This document shows positions 1-12,551 of a DNA stretch of 64,000 nucleotides, one piece after another. The stretch is from Tubiluchus corallicola (taxonomy: Eukaryota; Priapulida; Priapulimorpha; Priapulimorphida; Tubiluchidae). The position numbers were made by a program, and so were the translations under genes. Position 1 is the first letter of the stretch; each line of letters opens with the position of its first letter. The stretch lies in the NCBI GenBank assembly GCA_030141605.1, contig JAQGDQ010000256.1, positions 256,001-320,000 on the forward strand. The letters run 5' to 3'. The notes below the pieces were generated by a model, which was given only the letters and a program-made list of their open reading frames with translations, ran no database searches and was not told the DNA's origin.

Positions 1-689
1 CACAACAACATCAACTACAGCCATTTTGAATGCCCACCATGGCAGAAATTGTACTTGTGCAAGCTATAATCTTTGCGTAAGGTTACGAACAAATTTAAGA
101 AGATTTATAGAAAAACTCTTTTTAGTTAATCCATGCGTAGCGCTACGAACATGCGTACGAATAAACTTGCAAAGAAATTTGTTTATAAGAACTTTAGTGA
201 ATCTGGCCCCTGGACTTCATTGCTGCAAACTTGTCAATTACTTCATCAAAATCAACTACTTTTGCCAAGTCACTTTCAACTGATTTATGGTGTCACCCCC
301 AGGATGGTGTCACGTGGTGCGGCCTGCACCCCTCCTAATGGTGCCATTGATAAGTGCTTACCATAATGGTGAGCATATTGTGAGAGTGGTCATCTAACAA
401 AACAATTGTCTGCATGTAAAAAAATTTCTTTGTACCCTTCGTGGATTGATATTTATAATAAATATTTAGATGGATGTACTCCGCCTCTAATCATACCTCC
501 AAGGTATTAATATAGGGGACCTCTAGTGCATAAATATTTGTCTAGTGCATTTTTAAAACCCTCAATTGCTTGTAGTCTTATAACTTCCGGTAGGGAATTC
601 TATTTCGGCAATTGAAAAGCTGTGTTTGTATCGCTCAGTGTTGGCTTTGTGCTTGTAAAATTTGAGTGAATTGACCTCTGGTGCAAGTA

Positions 690-1480
690 TGACTTAAAAT
701 GAAGAAAGTTTCATGATTGATGTCGAAGTCCACCTAAGATCTTGAACATCTCAATCAGTCTACCACGTTGTCTATGAGAAGAGAGTCGATGGAATCCAAG
801 ACATTGTAGCTTCTCAGTATATGATAGATCGTCTAGCCCTTGGGTCATGTTGACTGCACTCGTTCTCTTGCATTTGTTCTAGGGTGTCGATTTCCTTCTT
901 GAACTATGAGTCTTGGTCAACTGAGTCAAATGGTGTTGTTAAAATAATACTGATGATGACTGTTGTTACAACCTACATGAATGACTTTACATTTGGAGTC
1001 GGCGATGTTAAATTCCATTTGCCAAGATGTAGCCCAATGGCGTGCAAGTCCCGTTAAATGTATGGAGTTTACGGTAACTGCAAGTTTCATGTCACCAGCG
1101 AAATTTCAAGAGGCTGGAACGAATTCCATGGTCTAGGTCATCAATGAAAATCAGAAACATTAGTGACGCGGGAACACTTTCCTGAGGAACTCCGGATAAA
1201 ACTGGTATATGTGATTTAACACCTTGGATCTCAACGTACTGCTTCCTTCCAGTTAGCCAGTTCTTATCGACAGGTCATGTCATAACGAATAGATGGCCTT
1301 CATCAGTACTAGAGAAGACGAATTGAAAAAATTCAAGAAAGTTACTAGTAACAGAGCACCTACTTAAAAATCCTTGCTGAGATTTGTTGAGTAATTGAAG
1401 TGTCCTGAGGGCTGAGGTGATCGAGAATTGTGTTACATATAATTCTTTCCATAGTTTTGATATGATATATGTAGACTAAT
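690..1480 (-). mobile_element. Decayed non-LTR retrotransposon, C-terminal half of reverse transcriptase
   Basis: Read on the minus strand, the segment spells a worn reverse transcriptase in the order expected for CR1/jockey-type LINEs. A 'KTMERIICNTILDHL' stretch lies near 1400-1450, 'NWLTGRKQY' near 1240-1265, and 'SGVPQ' followed by 'FLIFID' near 1145-1195. A damaged FADD-like site near 1085-1100 is interrupted by a stop, and 'WQMEFN' lies near 1005-1030. Near 740-870 a C-terminal block contains 'LSYTEKLQCLGFHRL' and 'RGRLIEMFKIL'. The blocks sit in different frames with stops between them, so the copy is dead. No endonuclease part was found upstream, which suits a 5'-truncated insertion. 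Clade assignment rests on motif style only. Confidence 0.75.
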
Positions 1481-4199
1481 AATTTAAAAATATAATTAAT
1501 ACTGATTATAGTGTTCAAAAATTAAAAAAAGGCCTACCTGGGTAAAAGAAACCACGAAGAAAGGCAGCCCTTGTACTTGTTGGCTGCCTCTCCAGCTCAC
1601 TATTCCTTCACATACAGAAAATTCATTTGCTTGTTATAATATACCATATCCCAATTTTGATTATCACCTACAATTATTTTTTCGCAAGAGAATTGGATCT
1701 GCCAAATCAATGGTCAAGATTAGCACTCTCGCCTTGTTCAGGAATGCTATGCATTCCATTTAAATTGGATTAAAGTACTCCATCACGTGTTGAATGAGTG
1801 TAGGAAGGCACCACACCTGGTTTTTGGGATTCTTCCTTTCATTACTACACCACTGTAAATCACTTTCTTGTGCTTTTGTGGTCATATTTGTTATTTATTG
1901 TAATATTTTTTGAAACTGCTTTTGCTTCAAACAATACGTAAAAACAACAGGACAAACAATATTAAACTGTTACAACCAATGTTGTAACCAATGAATGTTA
2001 CCTAACAAAAAAACAAGAACCCACATTAAAATATTATAAAAAAACAATAAAAGATTGACCTACATAATACCACAAAATAGACACGATTTTGATTAGACCT
2101 GCTGATAGTGCTTATATTTATTCCATGACCATTAATGTTGCTGCAATTTATTTACAATATAACATCATTATAGCAAACATGTAGTAATGCGAACCAAACC
2201 GTAACGCGAACTCACAAAAAAGAACAAAGTTTCATCATTCATTTAACTATTACAATAGCTTTGAATAGCTCAGTTATTGAATATTTGTATTTTTTAACAG
2301 GCCCTATTGCCCATATTACTATGTATTTATAAGTTTTTATTGCGTACTTTACCATTGCTAGCTGTCTGCAAATGAATTTACAGTTAAATTTAACCAATCT
2401 TTCCTGGAGATGCAAAAAAGTTGTACTGTATTCACTATATGTAGCATGTGAAGTTGTAAACATGTGATGTCAAAAACCATTTTGTTCATTAGCTGTACAA
2501 AAAACAATGAGTCACTTAGTAGCAGCAGCTCACCCAGTTGTTTTACCTATGTATGTCCACTGGCAGCTCACTAATGAGATGTTTATATATATCAAGTGAC
2601 GAATTTCACTGTATTTACTTTGCTACAAAAACTTTATACAGGGGACAAACAGAAATTTTGTGCAAATGCGACTTTTTTTAATCTCATTGACTTTATTGAA
2701 CATGTCACATAAATTTACAGCTGAACGTACACACAATTTTATATGAAACGTTCATCAGTTTATTTAAGTCACATAAAATGTATTTTATGCAATTTGCAAG
2801 ATAGTTGATCCTTGACTTCTAAAAGCATCTTTTAAAAGTACTTTTATGGGCTCTATGAATCCGCACATTGTACATTATTTATACATTTTTATTGTCAAAA
2901 GTGAGCAATTAATAAGTGAGTTATGTGTCCTAACTTTTAGCTCAAGTGCTTGCATTTGGACTTGGAATGCCAACTGCAATGCATGGTGAGTTGTTAGGTG
3001 TTAGAAGCAGGATAACAGAGACGTGCTATGAAAAGGGATGACATGACAATAAAATAAGAATGTAAGTAACGTAAGTGGAAGGAAAAAAAATAAGGAAAGG
3101 AAGAAAGCTAAAATTGAATAAGAATGGAAAGAATAGCTGAAAGAATATTACTAATGTGTATTTAAGAAATATATTTTCATCTCCTTAAATCTAAGCACAC
3201 ATGTTACTGTTATGATATTACAAAAAATAGAAATATAATTACTAATGAATTAGTAACTTACGTGACATACTATTAAATTATTTGTTGACTGTTATACTTG
3301 ATTTCGTTAATATAACAATGTCGACATTTTATCACACATCTTTATTATTTACCTAGGAGTCATTTGTAACTTTATAAATCTTGTAAATAACTGTCTTTGT
3401 GTTTTCTGTTACTATAGTTGTATATAGTATTTTTTTATGTTAGTGCTAGATGAATCTATTGCCAACATTCAATCAGTTGTATACGATACGCTATGTATGA
3501 TTGACTGGTATGCTGCCTTCTGTACGTAGTAGACATATCTTATGTACATTGTGTCTTTTGCTTTGTATATATGTAAGATTTTATCAGTTGTCAAATTGGC
3601 TAATAAGAATTTTATCGAATTATTTGTCTACCTGTGTAAATGGTATGTACACTGAAAGAAGTTTTCACGCTGGCATGACATTTGGAAAGTTGAGAACACA
3701 GCCATGTGTTGGAAATTTAGAAGCTTCAGTTTGATGAAGTTAATACATTATCGCTAAGAAGAGGAAGAAGACTGGATGGTTTGATTTGGCTGCATACTGA
3801 AAGATAGCTTTAAAAAAATTTAGGAAGAAGTACACGTAAATTATACTAAGCGATATAATGGCATCTGGAAACAGGAATTGTGTTTGGGAGGCAAAATCTG
3901 TGGCCTTTGTAGTGAAAGTAAAAATCTGGTAAGAAACTTAATTATAAGGCTGAAGCTCAGTGTAGCCATTACATTTAATTAGACCTGCTAGGAAAACTCG
4001 TAAATTCAGTTTCCTTAGTCTGCCCTACTGACAAATAAAATGCTTCTTTACATTCCAGTTCATAATTGCACATTTTACACATGTTTGCCTGAGGTCACGT
4101 CACTATGCAAGCATCTTCCAATTGTGTCTTATGACACACTACTTCAGCATACCGAAAAGCACTTAAAGGCAGTGCTTATTTAAGAACATGTTTCTGGTG

Positions 4200-4315
4200 T
4201 GAATGGAGCCTGGCTCATTATCATAGTTGTCCCTCTAAGGTGAGACACTGAACTGGCTGAGGTATCTCAACCATGTGCAAATGTATATACAATCCCCTCT
4301 ATGAGATAAAGAGCC
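4200..4315. repeat. Fragment of a SINE-like repeat (second copy near 42.5 kb)
   Basis: The stretch beginning CCTGGCTCATTATCATAG aligns by eye with CCTAGCTCATTATCAAGG at about 42550. The match runs on through ACTGA..., TCAACC and ATCCC(C)TCT blocks for about 110 bp with small gaps. The 42.5-kb copy also has a tRNA-like head; here only the body is seen. Confidence 0.45.
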
Positions 4316-5587
4316 AAAATGTATAAGTGATGCCACGCATAGAGAGTTTTACATCCACAATGGCCACATGAGACATCATATTTCAATAATAAATGACCAC
4401 CTATAGCATTAAATTTGATTATAGGTGCAATAGATTGCAGTGTGTTCACTAAACCCCTAAAATTCAGCTATGATGACAAATGATTGCTATCTTCGTGACA
4501 GTATGGTTTGAACTTTTAATAAGTTCTTTAAGTTAACTATATTTGAGAACTTTAGATGTGATTCTGAGTTCACTGCCTCTCTCGTGAAAAAGAGGAAGAA
4601 GAAGACTAGATGGTTTGGCTTGGGACAGAAGGAAAACTTAAAAATTAAAAAAAAAATGTAAATGATACTGAATAATATTTCAGCTTAGATTGCCTAAAGT
4701 GGCTATCATCCCCAATGGTGAAACTTCCATAAGTATTTACATTAGACTTTATTAACAACATGTTTTAGGTCTAGATCAGCTACAGTTTAGTTTCATTTTG
4801 TGAAAATGTGTTAAGTATATGATGACTCTTAACAGATAAGAACACTAGCATATGCAGAGTCACTGTGCACTTGTAAGCCATTTATTCCTTCCAAGATCCA
4901 CTATCTATATGAAATTCTATGTAATAGGACTATTACAAGTCGCCATTTGCTTTAACATTTGATAGTCTGCTCTGAAGTGCAAAGTTATCTAACAAATAGA
5001 AATGATAATTCACTGAAAAAGCACCCAAACTTTTATCAGCTAAATTACTAATTATTCAAACAAGTTTTGTCACTAGATCGTATTATTTGTTATTTATAGA
5101 CTAATCCTTGTACATAATTTTGTTATTGCGCCTGAGTACGAACAAATAGAAATATTAATATCTCTGGACTAGAGACCATGCCATTGATGGCACCATATAA
5201 TATTTCCCTGAATCCATTGTTAGGTTTTTTTATAGTCAACCATGGTAGCTAAACCTAATTAAATTGATGTCAAGCATATTGGTCTATCACTCCGCCTATG
5301 TTGTGACTTAAGCATGCCGAGCGGCATTCAGGACATCAGCTCCTGCTGAATATCAACTCTCTTTAGTAAACAACATGACAACTATAATGTCTAATCAGCA
5401 GAAAAAGTAATTGTGCTTTTTCATTAAACAATGTGGGGTTCTGTCACCCTACGCTGTAACACCCTTCCCTCTCAACTACATCTCGATCCTAGATGCTTCT
5501 ATGATTACCTCTGGGCCACATGGCTTTCGGTCCATCACTGGGATGCTAACTTTTAGTCCTTGGGACATTTGTAAGATTTTTTGCCCT

Positions 5588-5722
5588 GGCACAGGGTCGA
5601 TTGATTGTTAGATTAGTTGGTCAGTTAATTAATCAATAAATTTGATGGAGTCTGTTGAGCAGTCAGTTGTCAGTCAACTGTTAGTCATTCAACTAATCAA
5701 CTATTTAGTAGGTGTGCACGTT
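5588..5722. repeat. Imperfect inverted repeat rich in TTAGTTGA, possible small hAT-type MITE
   Basis: The left arm (about 5590-5635) has GATTAGTTGGTCAGTTAATT. The right arm (about 5660-5720) has the complementary CAACTAATCAACTA and ends TAGGTGTGCACG. A GTGCACG terminus next to TTAGTYGA palindromes is a pattern known from some hAT-type MITEs. I found no clear target duplication, so this is tentative. Confidence 0.35.
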
Positions 5723-8700
5723 GAGTTGTGTTCTATGGTTTCTACTTTCTAGGCAAAAGAAGTATCAGTGTATATCTATCTCTCTGTCTATATATATCGC
5801 CAGAGAGAAACAAAAATGTGTTACAAAAATCAAGATCGATGACTATGATTTATTCAAACAAACTGTTGCCATATTATTTGGTTACCCACTATGTAGGATG
5901 TCTCAAATTACATTGATAAAGTTAGTTACAAGTATAAAGGTTGAACTACCAAGACTACAACTTGTCTCTTAATATGATCTTCTTACACTAACAGATCAAA
6001 GTGGCACAGCAAGAAATTTCCCAGAACTTGTTGATAGAGAATAAATCAAATTATTTGTGTGCTCTGGTGGTAAATTACTGAATAACTGACATTTACGTTT
6101 ATTTTTCAGCAATGTGATCAGTTTGTAGGCCCGTCAGCCTCCACTTCGAGTGCACTATTTGCCGTTATTACTCTTTTGCTGATGGAATGGTGACGTAAAC
6201 TTAGGTAATATTATCCAGTTTCTAAAATTTGTAATTACGAAATCAGTGCACACGGCGTAGCTTTCTACTTGAAATAACAACAAGATGTTAGTCTGCAGGC
6301 TGGTTTTCTTAACTCATTCTGTCTCATGACAATTTGCATATTCAGCAGCTGCCCTGTAATGACCAGACATTAGCTTACTTAATTTCACATCTTTTACCGT
6401 TGAATTTTTGAGTATTTTTAAATGGCTTATTCATTTTATGTGGTATAACTAAATGTAGTGAATAAGCGCGACATGCTTAGTTCACTAAATTTGTGAATTT
6501 GTGAATGACATGTGCAAACTTTATCATAACTTTCATCTTCCACCACACATCACGCATTATAAATTTAAGACAGTTGTCCTAAGTATCCTATGAGTATCAA
6601 GTTGGTTTGTTTAAGTGTGATTCTGTGCGCATATCGATTCTCACCTACTGCCAGAGCAGGATTGGTGTGTTTCAAACGCCCTAATGCAACCTTCTACCTA
6701 CTTTTCAGAAACTTAATACCTGAAACAGTAAGTAATAGGGAAACAACTGCAAGAATGACAAAAATGCTTGAATACTGTGATAGCTAATATATTTGCAATT
6801 TAAAACTGAATGAAAAACAGTCATGGTCCGACAATTTCTAGTCTAGAGTGGAGGGTAAACACTTGTGATGGATTAAAAAATACTTCAAGTGTGTGAGCTG
6901 TTATGATACTGTTACGAATATGAAATGTCTAAAATGAAAGAAACAAAATTGTAGTTTTATTCTTTACTACAGTTTTATCCTTTTTGTACAATAACTTGTT
7001 AGTAGTGCGATTGGGCTAATATAACTAGCAAAATAAGCTATCTAAATAGGCCCAAAAAAGACTAAGTTCTTTGTTAAAGTTTCTAGAAATAAAAACGACA
7101 CCCAGCACCCACTTAAGAATCAACATGTCTTTAATTCATATACATCATCTGCAATGTTTCGAACGGTAGAGTTGAAGTGTAGTTTTTCTGTAGTGCTGTG
7201 TTGTTATCCTTGAGAATTGTTTTCCCAATCACAAATAAGCTTCTAACAATCTCTAGAATGCAGGAAATGCACTGTCAAGCTATGGCTTATGTCTGCCCCT
7301 CTGCTGCTTAGCTGGTCCAGGGTATTCTGGCCTTGCCTATTGCTGGTTTCTACAAGTATATTTATGACATTTGTTATGTGATTCATAATTGTCTGTTGAA
7401 GTTTTTTTTTACATTTTGACACTTTATTGAGACAGCATCTTTTCATTCTTGTGTACAGCAGACCTGCCAGTCATAGGGGGATGCAAAATCTTTGTATGGA
7501 TAGGGTGTTCTTGGATGGATGCTTACATGACCATATAAGATATTGGGAATAATGTACCTTTCCAATAAACTATATGTAATAGATATCTTAAGCTAAAATT
7601 TAATTGAAAAGTTTTCCAAACTGTATTAGTTCCCTTGTACAAACTAACTAACCCTTGAATCATAATAAAAAATTTTCATTGAAAATGTTATTTGTAATCC
7701 AGGGATTAGGCCTACTACTGTAGGGCTATAAGCAGCAAAAGACAAAGCTGACAACAGTTTTTTGATAAAACATGGAAGTTGTAGGGTTTCCAGTTTTTCG
7801 GTACATCATGTTACTATTGATTGGCAAAATTTTTTGAGGGCTTTTCAACCTTGTAAATCTTAACAATTAGTCTTATCACACTAATCTCGCTATTCTATCC
7901 TTAGCAGTGAGTCACTCACGATTATTATATATTATTATAGATGATCAGCCTCTCAACTCTTTTAGTAATTATTAGTCTGCACTTTAATTTCAAACAAATA
8001 AAAACATCCTAACGTTTTACTGATAACATAAGTTTAATCCTTATCGACAAGAAGAGGGTGGAGCTTTTCATTAATTGCATTTATGATTCCTAGAGTGCTA
8101 GTCTTTATAGCGTCTTCTCTTTTTAGCATCTCCAGCCTGCTGAACAGCTTGTCAAAAAAGTTCTGTGCTTCAGCTGTTTAAATGTTGGTGACGGTGTGCT
8201 TGTTACTCAAAATGTAGTTCATTTTGCCTTAGAATGTCATCATTTTTGATTTGCCTTGCTGTAAATTCTCTGCGAAGTATCAGTATACAATCAGTCAGCC
8301 TATACAGGCAAGTAAAATGGCTTGTATTGCCAATAATTTTGTAAAAGTCTTTCTGAACTGAAGTCTCCTTTGAGAGTTTATGTGGGTAGTACTGAATGAT
8401 TTGCAACTTTATAGCCATTTCATGTTAGTAGTTCGGTATGTGGCTTCAAATGTGCCCTTAATGAACTGCCGCTGGATTGAACTGTGCTTGATTAGCTTTG
8501 GGCTTCAATGCCGTCTTGGTAATTACCACGAAATTGAAGCCAATTTTCCTTCTATAAACTTATGTTCTAGATGATGCGATCAGTAATGCGCTATTTGTGT
8601 AAACTTCAATCAATGAATGTAGAGCTGCTAACCAAGACTGGCAGTAAATGCATAATTATATTAGCTATGACCAATGGTATGTGTAATACTGTAGAATTCT

Positions 8701-11339
8701 GTGGGCATACTGTTATTTATTCATGTGATAATATAAATCAAGAAAACCCCTGCACTTCTCATTTTTCTAGAGTTTCTTAGCTAATACATTTTTCTTCAGT
8801 ACGGTTTTCTCCATATTTCTCCTAGAATATGCTAGTGTTACAATTTACATAAAATTTGTAAATTGTGACGATTACCATATTTGTTACCCAACAACAAGTG
8901 TCATCATCAGCACCAACTGAGCATTGCCTCCGACTCGGAGTTAGATCTCTAAATGAATCCACCCATGAACCTAGGCATGTCTGGCTTGACTTATTAAGTT
9001 TAAAAAGCGAGTTTGCTTAAAGGTCAGTTTGTCATCCATTTTTGTCGTATGCTTATATAATAAACAAAGTGTGTATAAAAATTTCAAAATGATTAAGCTT
9101 ACATTTACAAAATTATTTATTGTAATACTAAAAATACTTAAAACACAAGGAAACACTATTTTTAAATAAAGCTAAAAGAATTTGTCATGAAATTTTGTAT
9201 CACCTGCATGGTGTCTTATTGCAAACAGAACTTGTATTAGTAGCAATGCTGCAGCAAACTAACATTTAAACTCCTGTCATGACAGTTATGTTCAGCCATT
9301 TTAATGGTAAGTTGTTTTAAACATTATGCGAAGTCCGAAAAAACTAATCAGAGCAAGTGCATTTTTTGTTACATGCTGGGATATTGAAAACGTGACATTT
9401 TACCAGCTTGTGCATACATTGTCAATTTCGTTTTTAGTTACATGTCTTTCAAACAGGTAAGCTTACTGCAAAGTAACGTAACTTTGAATGGAAAGTTTGT
9501 TTGGGACACTTTAAAATTTCCCTTTTCTTCCCTTTAAGCACTCAATTTCATTTTCACACCATCACAGATCTGCCTGCATGTAATTTGTCTTGAAGCAAAT
9601 GTGCTTGGATCTAAGCAAAGGCAATGCTAAATCGCTTAAATGTTTACATTTCCATGAGTACAGTTAACTTATTTTGCAATTCTGGTCAAGAGGTTATGGC
9701 AAATTCACTTTTTTTATGATCCAAGTGAACCCAACTTACACTAGTACACACATGTACATATTACATAGTAGTAGTTACAATGCTACATACACTTGTATAC
9801 AATTTACTTGCAATATGACAACTAGTCTACACAACTAATTTGCATATATGGACGTGCATATATCTCACTGTACATGCTCATAATAAAAGTTACTCATAAA
9901 ATATGGCATCATACAAAATAAATAAAATTGTTGTACAAAAAAACAAGACTAGAGCAATATCAATGATGCTGAGGCTAATGCTGGCTGCTGTTTTCTGATA
10001 TTTCATCGTTGCACTCAGGCTCCTGACAAAATTGAAAACTGCTTGAGCATCTGAGACAACAATAGCAAGTGTTACTGGCATAATTTTATACATTAATGAT
10101 GCTCTCTTCAACAAAAAGTTAATTACTCAGTGGAAAAATAGACCAAGAAAAGTTCGAACGTGACTGTAAGCAACACAAAAACAGCTTAATAAACTAAAAG
10201 AGATTGAGCTGATTATGTTCAATAAATTCAAGGTCATCTGAGTTCTTCATTCAAGGAAGCTCACCAAACTCATTGACTCAGGATTACGTCTTCAAATGCG
10301 TCAAATTTCACCTTTTATCTTCGTTATGCACCTTCTCCTTCTGTCAGGCTTCATACAAAGATTGCAGTAGTATAATAATAATTCTCAATGGTTACAAACC
10401 GATCTTAGGTATTTCAAGTTATATCTTAGAAGCTGTATGGCTCACTACATCAGCTTTAGTAATTTTGTCATCTGCTTGGAACACAACAACCACTCGATTT
10501 GAGGACCTGCAATTGTAACGCAGTGTAATGTTATTGTTTTGTCTTGCTCTTATCTGCAATTACTGTACATATCTGATGATACTTTACGTCACTGCTGCTT
10601 ACAGTTTTGATGAAAAGATACCGAATACTCTTCTCGTTTTTTCGTATACCATGATAATAGTTTGGTTCATGAAAGGAAAGAAGACAAACCTGTCTTTTGT
10701 TTCACTTAAAGACGTACTAAATAGATGACACCTAGTAGTAAAAGGTGGCAACATGTGGTTGTACATGCAAAAAGCAAAATGCCTTTCAGAGGATTGATGA
10801 CATTGTGATGGAATCTCTATAGTGTACTATATCAGGTAAGAAAGACATGTCAGCGTGAGATTTACTGTGATGTTCACATCAAAACGTGGGGGCCACAAGC
10901 TTTGCATCAGTGCTGTCTTATGTATTTGTTTGTTATAACATTCTATAGTCTTTCAGTAAACATTTTGCATTAACTAGCCTTTAAGATCATAGCAAGTGGC
11001 TAATCAAATGTGACTGTAAAGTTTGCATAGATATGTGAGGTAATGGATCTGCTGACATTTCTATTGAGCTCACACTTTAGTTAGATGTTAAGCCTGGTCT
11101 TTTTCCAGAACACTTTGGAAAAAATCATAAACAAAATGAATAACATTTTTAAGATCGTTTTACAAACAAGTCTCTTGAAGTACCTAGTCTTATTTTGTGG
11201 AATTTAGGAAATAATTTCCTCTGCCATCACACATGCAGGCATGTAGCCGTGCGCACACACACATATACACGTTAGGAAATACATCATGCTTGCAACAATT
11301 AACCAAATAGGCAAACAGCTAATTTTATAACTGAAAAGG

Positions 11340-11445
11340 GGGATACTGAAAAATTTGAGTGAACTAGGATTTGAATGCAGAACCTTGTGCTTTCAGGCCA
11401 CTTGCTCTTGCCATTTGAACTACTGACTCAACATAGGAGAGCTGA
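11340..11445 (-). repeat. tRNA-derived SINE copy
   Basis: On the minus strand the segment carries a polymerase III B-box-like GGTTCTGCATTCAAATCC, preceded by an A-box-like region and followed by TAGTTCACTCAAATTTTTCAG. The same arrangement recurs at about 33345-33420 (-), 53775-53875 (+) and 61735-61830 (+). That marks a dispersed SINE family rather than a tRNA gene. No intact cloverleaf was found. Confidence 0.5.
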
Positions 11446-11472
11446 TTAAGAAAGATATTACATACATTCAAG

Positions 11473-11516
11473 TGTCACACATACACACACACACACATAC
11501 CCTCACACACACATGC
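11473..11516. repeat. (CA)n microsatellite
   Basis: Interrupted CA dinucleotide run (ACACACATACACACACACAC and onward). A shorter run lies near 11254-11272. Confidence 0.85.
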
Positions 11517-11625
11517 AACTTCTTTTGTAGAGCACCAGAGTTAACTTATATGGGGCTTTGAAATATATATTGAAAAAACTTTCACCTCAGAAGCCATATT
11601 TCAGAACTTCTATACATGACTAATC

Positions 11626-12543
11626 TTAATCAACAAACTCTTCAGTTCCGTAGTAAATGAGTCTTGCCATCTGGCCGAAGGTAGTGTCCAACTTTTTGAT
11701 ATTCTCTGGAGTGTGTTCTTTTGGCCCATCCTTTGTTAAATAATGTCTGTGTCCATACAGAAGATGTATGGCATACCACTTATACTGCCAATCGACCTTT
11801 TTTGTAAATATATCAAAAATAAGTCCTGTCGATACGCCAAATACATCATCCGGTACCCAATGTGCCATGAATGGGTTTTTCTCCAGTAGCTCCTTAACTG
11901 GAAGTTCTCCAGCATTAAAATACCACAGTGAATCATTAAAGCGGTGATACATATCATAGTATTTTAGCAAAAAGGGTGCTTGCCTTGCACTGACTTGAAT
12001 CTGATTTCCCATTGTGTTTTCTACTTTCTTTCTTGTCCATCCTACTGTAAAACTGTACTCTCTGAAAATGTCAAAGGATCGAACAACATAAACATCATTG
12101 TCGAGATAGATACCTCCATATTCCATCAGGATTTCCATCCGTGCCACATCTGAAGCATGTTGAATGACTTTTATGCTACGACCAAATATGCTTTTTGGTT
12201 TTTCACGTGGAATAACTTTAATCGATTTCTGGTGCTTTAACTGTTCCCAGAACTCTCCGGTTGGTGGAGTGTCACAGTGAATAAAAAGTTTTTCAGGCTT
12301 AATGTTCACCAAGGCAGATTTGATACACAGCATTTCAACAAAGGTGACATGCGGTTGCCCAAACCGAACAAAGTGAACAAAGTTGGGCACAATATATTTT
12401 GGTTTTGCAGTGCTGTGCAATAACTTGCTGTCATTTTTCTTCTTCATATTGAAAAACCTTATCGCATGCTCATTTAGTTTTGTCATGTAAAAGTAACACG
12501 TAAACACAATCATTGCTCCAATGATAACTATTGGAAAAATCAT
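11626..12543 (-). CDS. Type II membrane glycosyltransferase with DXD motif (Gly_transf_sug family), copy 1
   Basis: This 305-residue protein starts with a membrane anchor (about residues 2-20) and a short basic stem, then a luminal catalytic domain from about residue 50. The signature of the sugar-binding DXD family (Pfam Gly_transf_sug, GT32-like) is plain: SDVAR at 131-135, then EYGGIYLDNDV with the DND metal/nucleotide-sugar site at 148-150. Such enzymes transfer a sugar from a nucleotide donor in the Golgi; donor and acceptor cannot be told here. The ATG at 12543 lies 8 bases inside an exon whose acceptor (TTGCAG) ends at 12552. The frame is open to that acceptor, so an upstream coding exon is possible. 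The catalytic domain is uninterrupted in one exon. A paralogue lies 4.2 kb upstream in the same orientation. Confidence 0.88.
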   Translation of the reverse strand: MIFPIVIIGAMIVFTCYFYMTKLNEHAIRFFNMKKKNDSKLLHSTAKPKYIVPNFVHFVRFGQPHVTFVEMLCIKSALVNIKPEKLFIHCDTPPTGEFWEQLKHQKSIKVIPREKPKSIFGRSIKVIQHASDVARMEILMEYGGIYLDNDVYVVRSFDIFREYSFTVGWTRKKVENTMGNQIQVSARQAPFLLKYYDMYHRFNDSLWYFNAGELPVKELLEKNPFMAHWVPDDVFGVSTGLIFDIFTKKVDWQYKWYAIHLLYGHRHYLTKDGPKEHTPENIKKLDTTFGQMARLIYYGTEEFVD

Positions 12544-12551
12544 GATGTGAC

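Larger units (their letters stand above)
1481..11339. other. Gene-poor region, no convincing coding gene
   Basis: AT-rich sequence in which no open frame on either strand has recognisable domain content. Most frames of 60-86 codons start at TTG or GTG, or are rich in Phe, Leu, Ile and Lys as expected by chance. Two short repeats near 4.2 and 5.6 kb are listed separately. A run of minus-strand coding-like pieces at about 10.13-10.96 kb is described in the findings. Confidence 0.6.
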
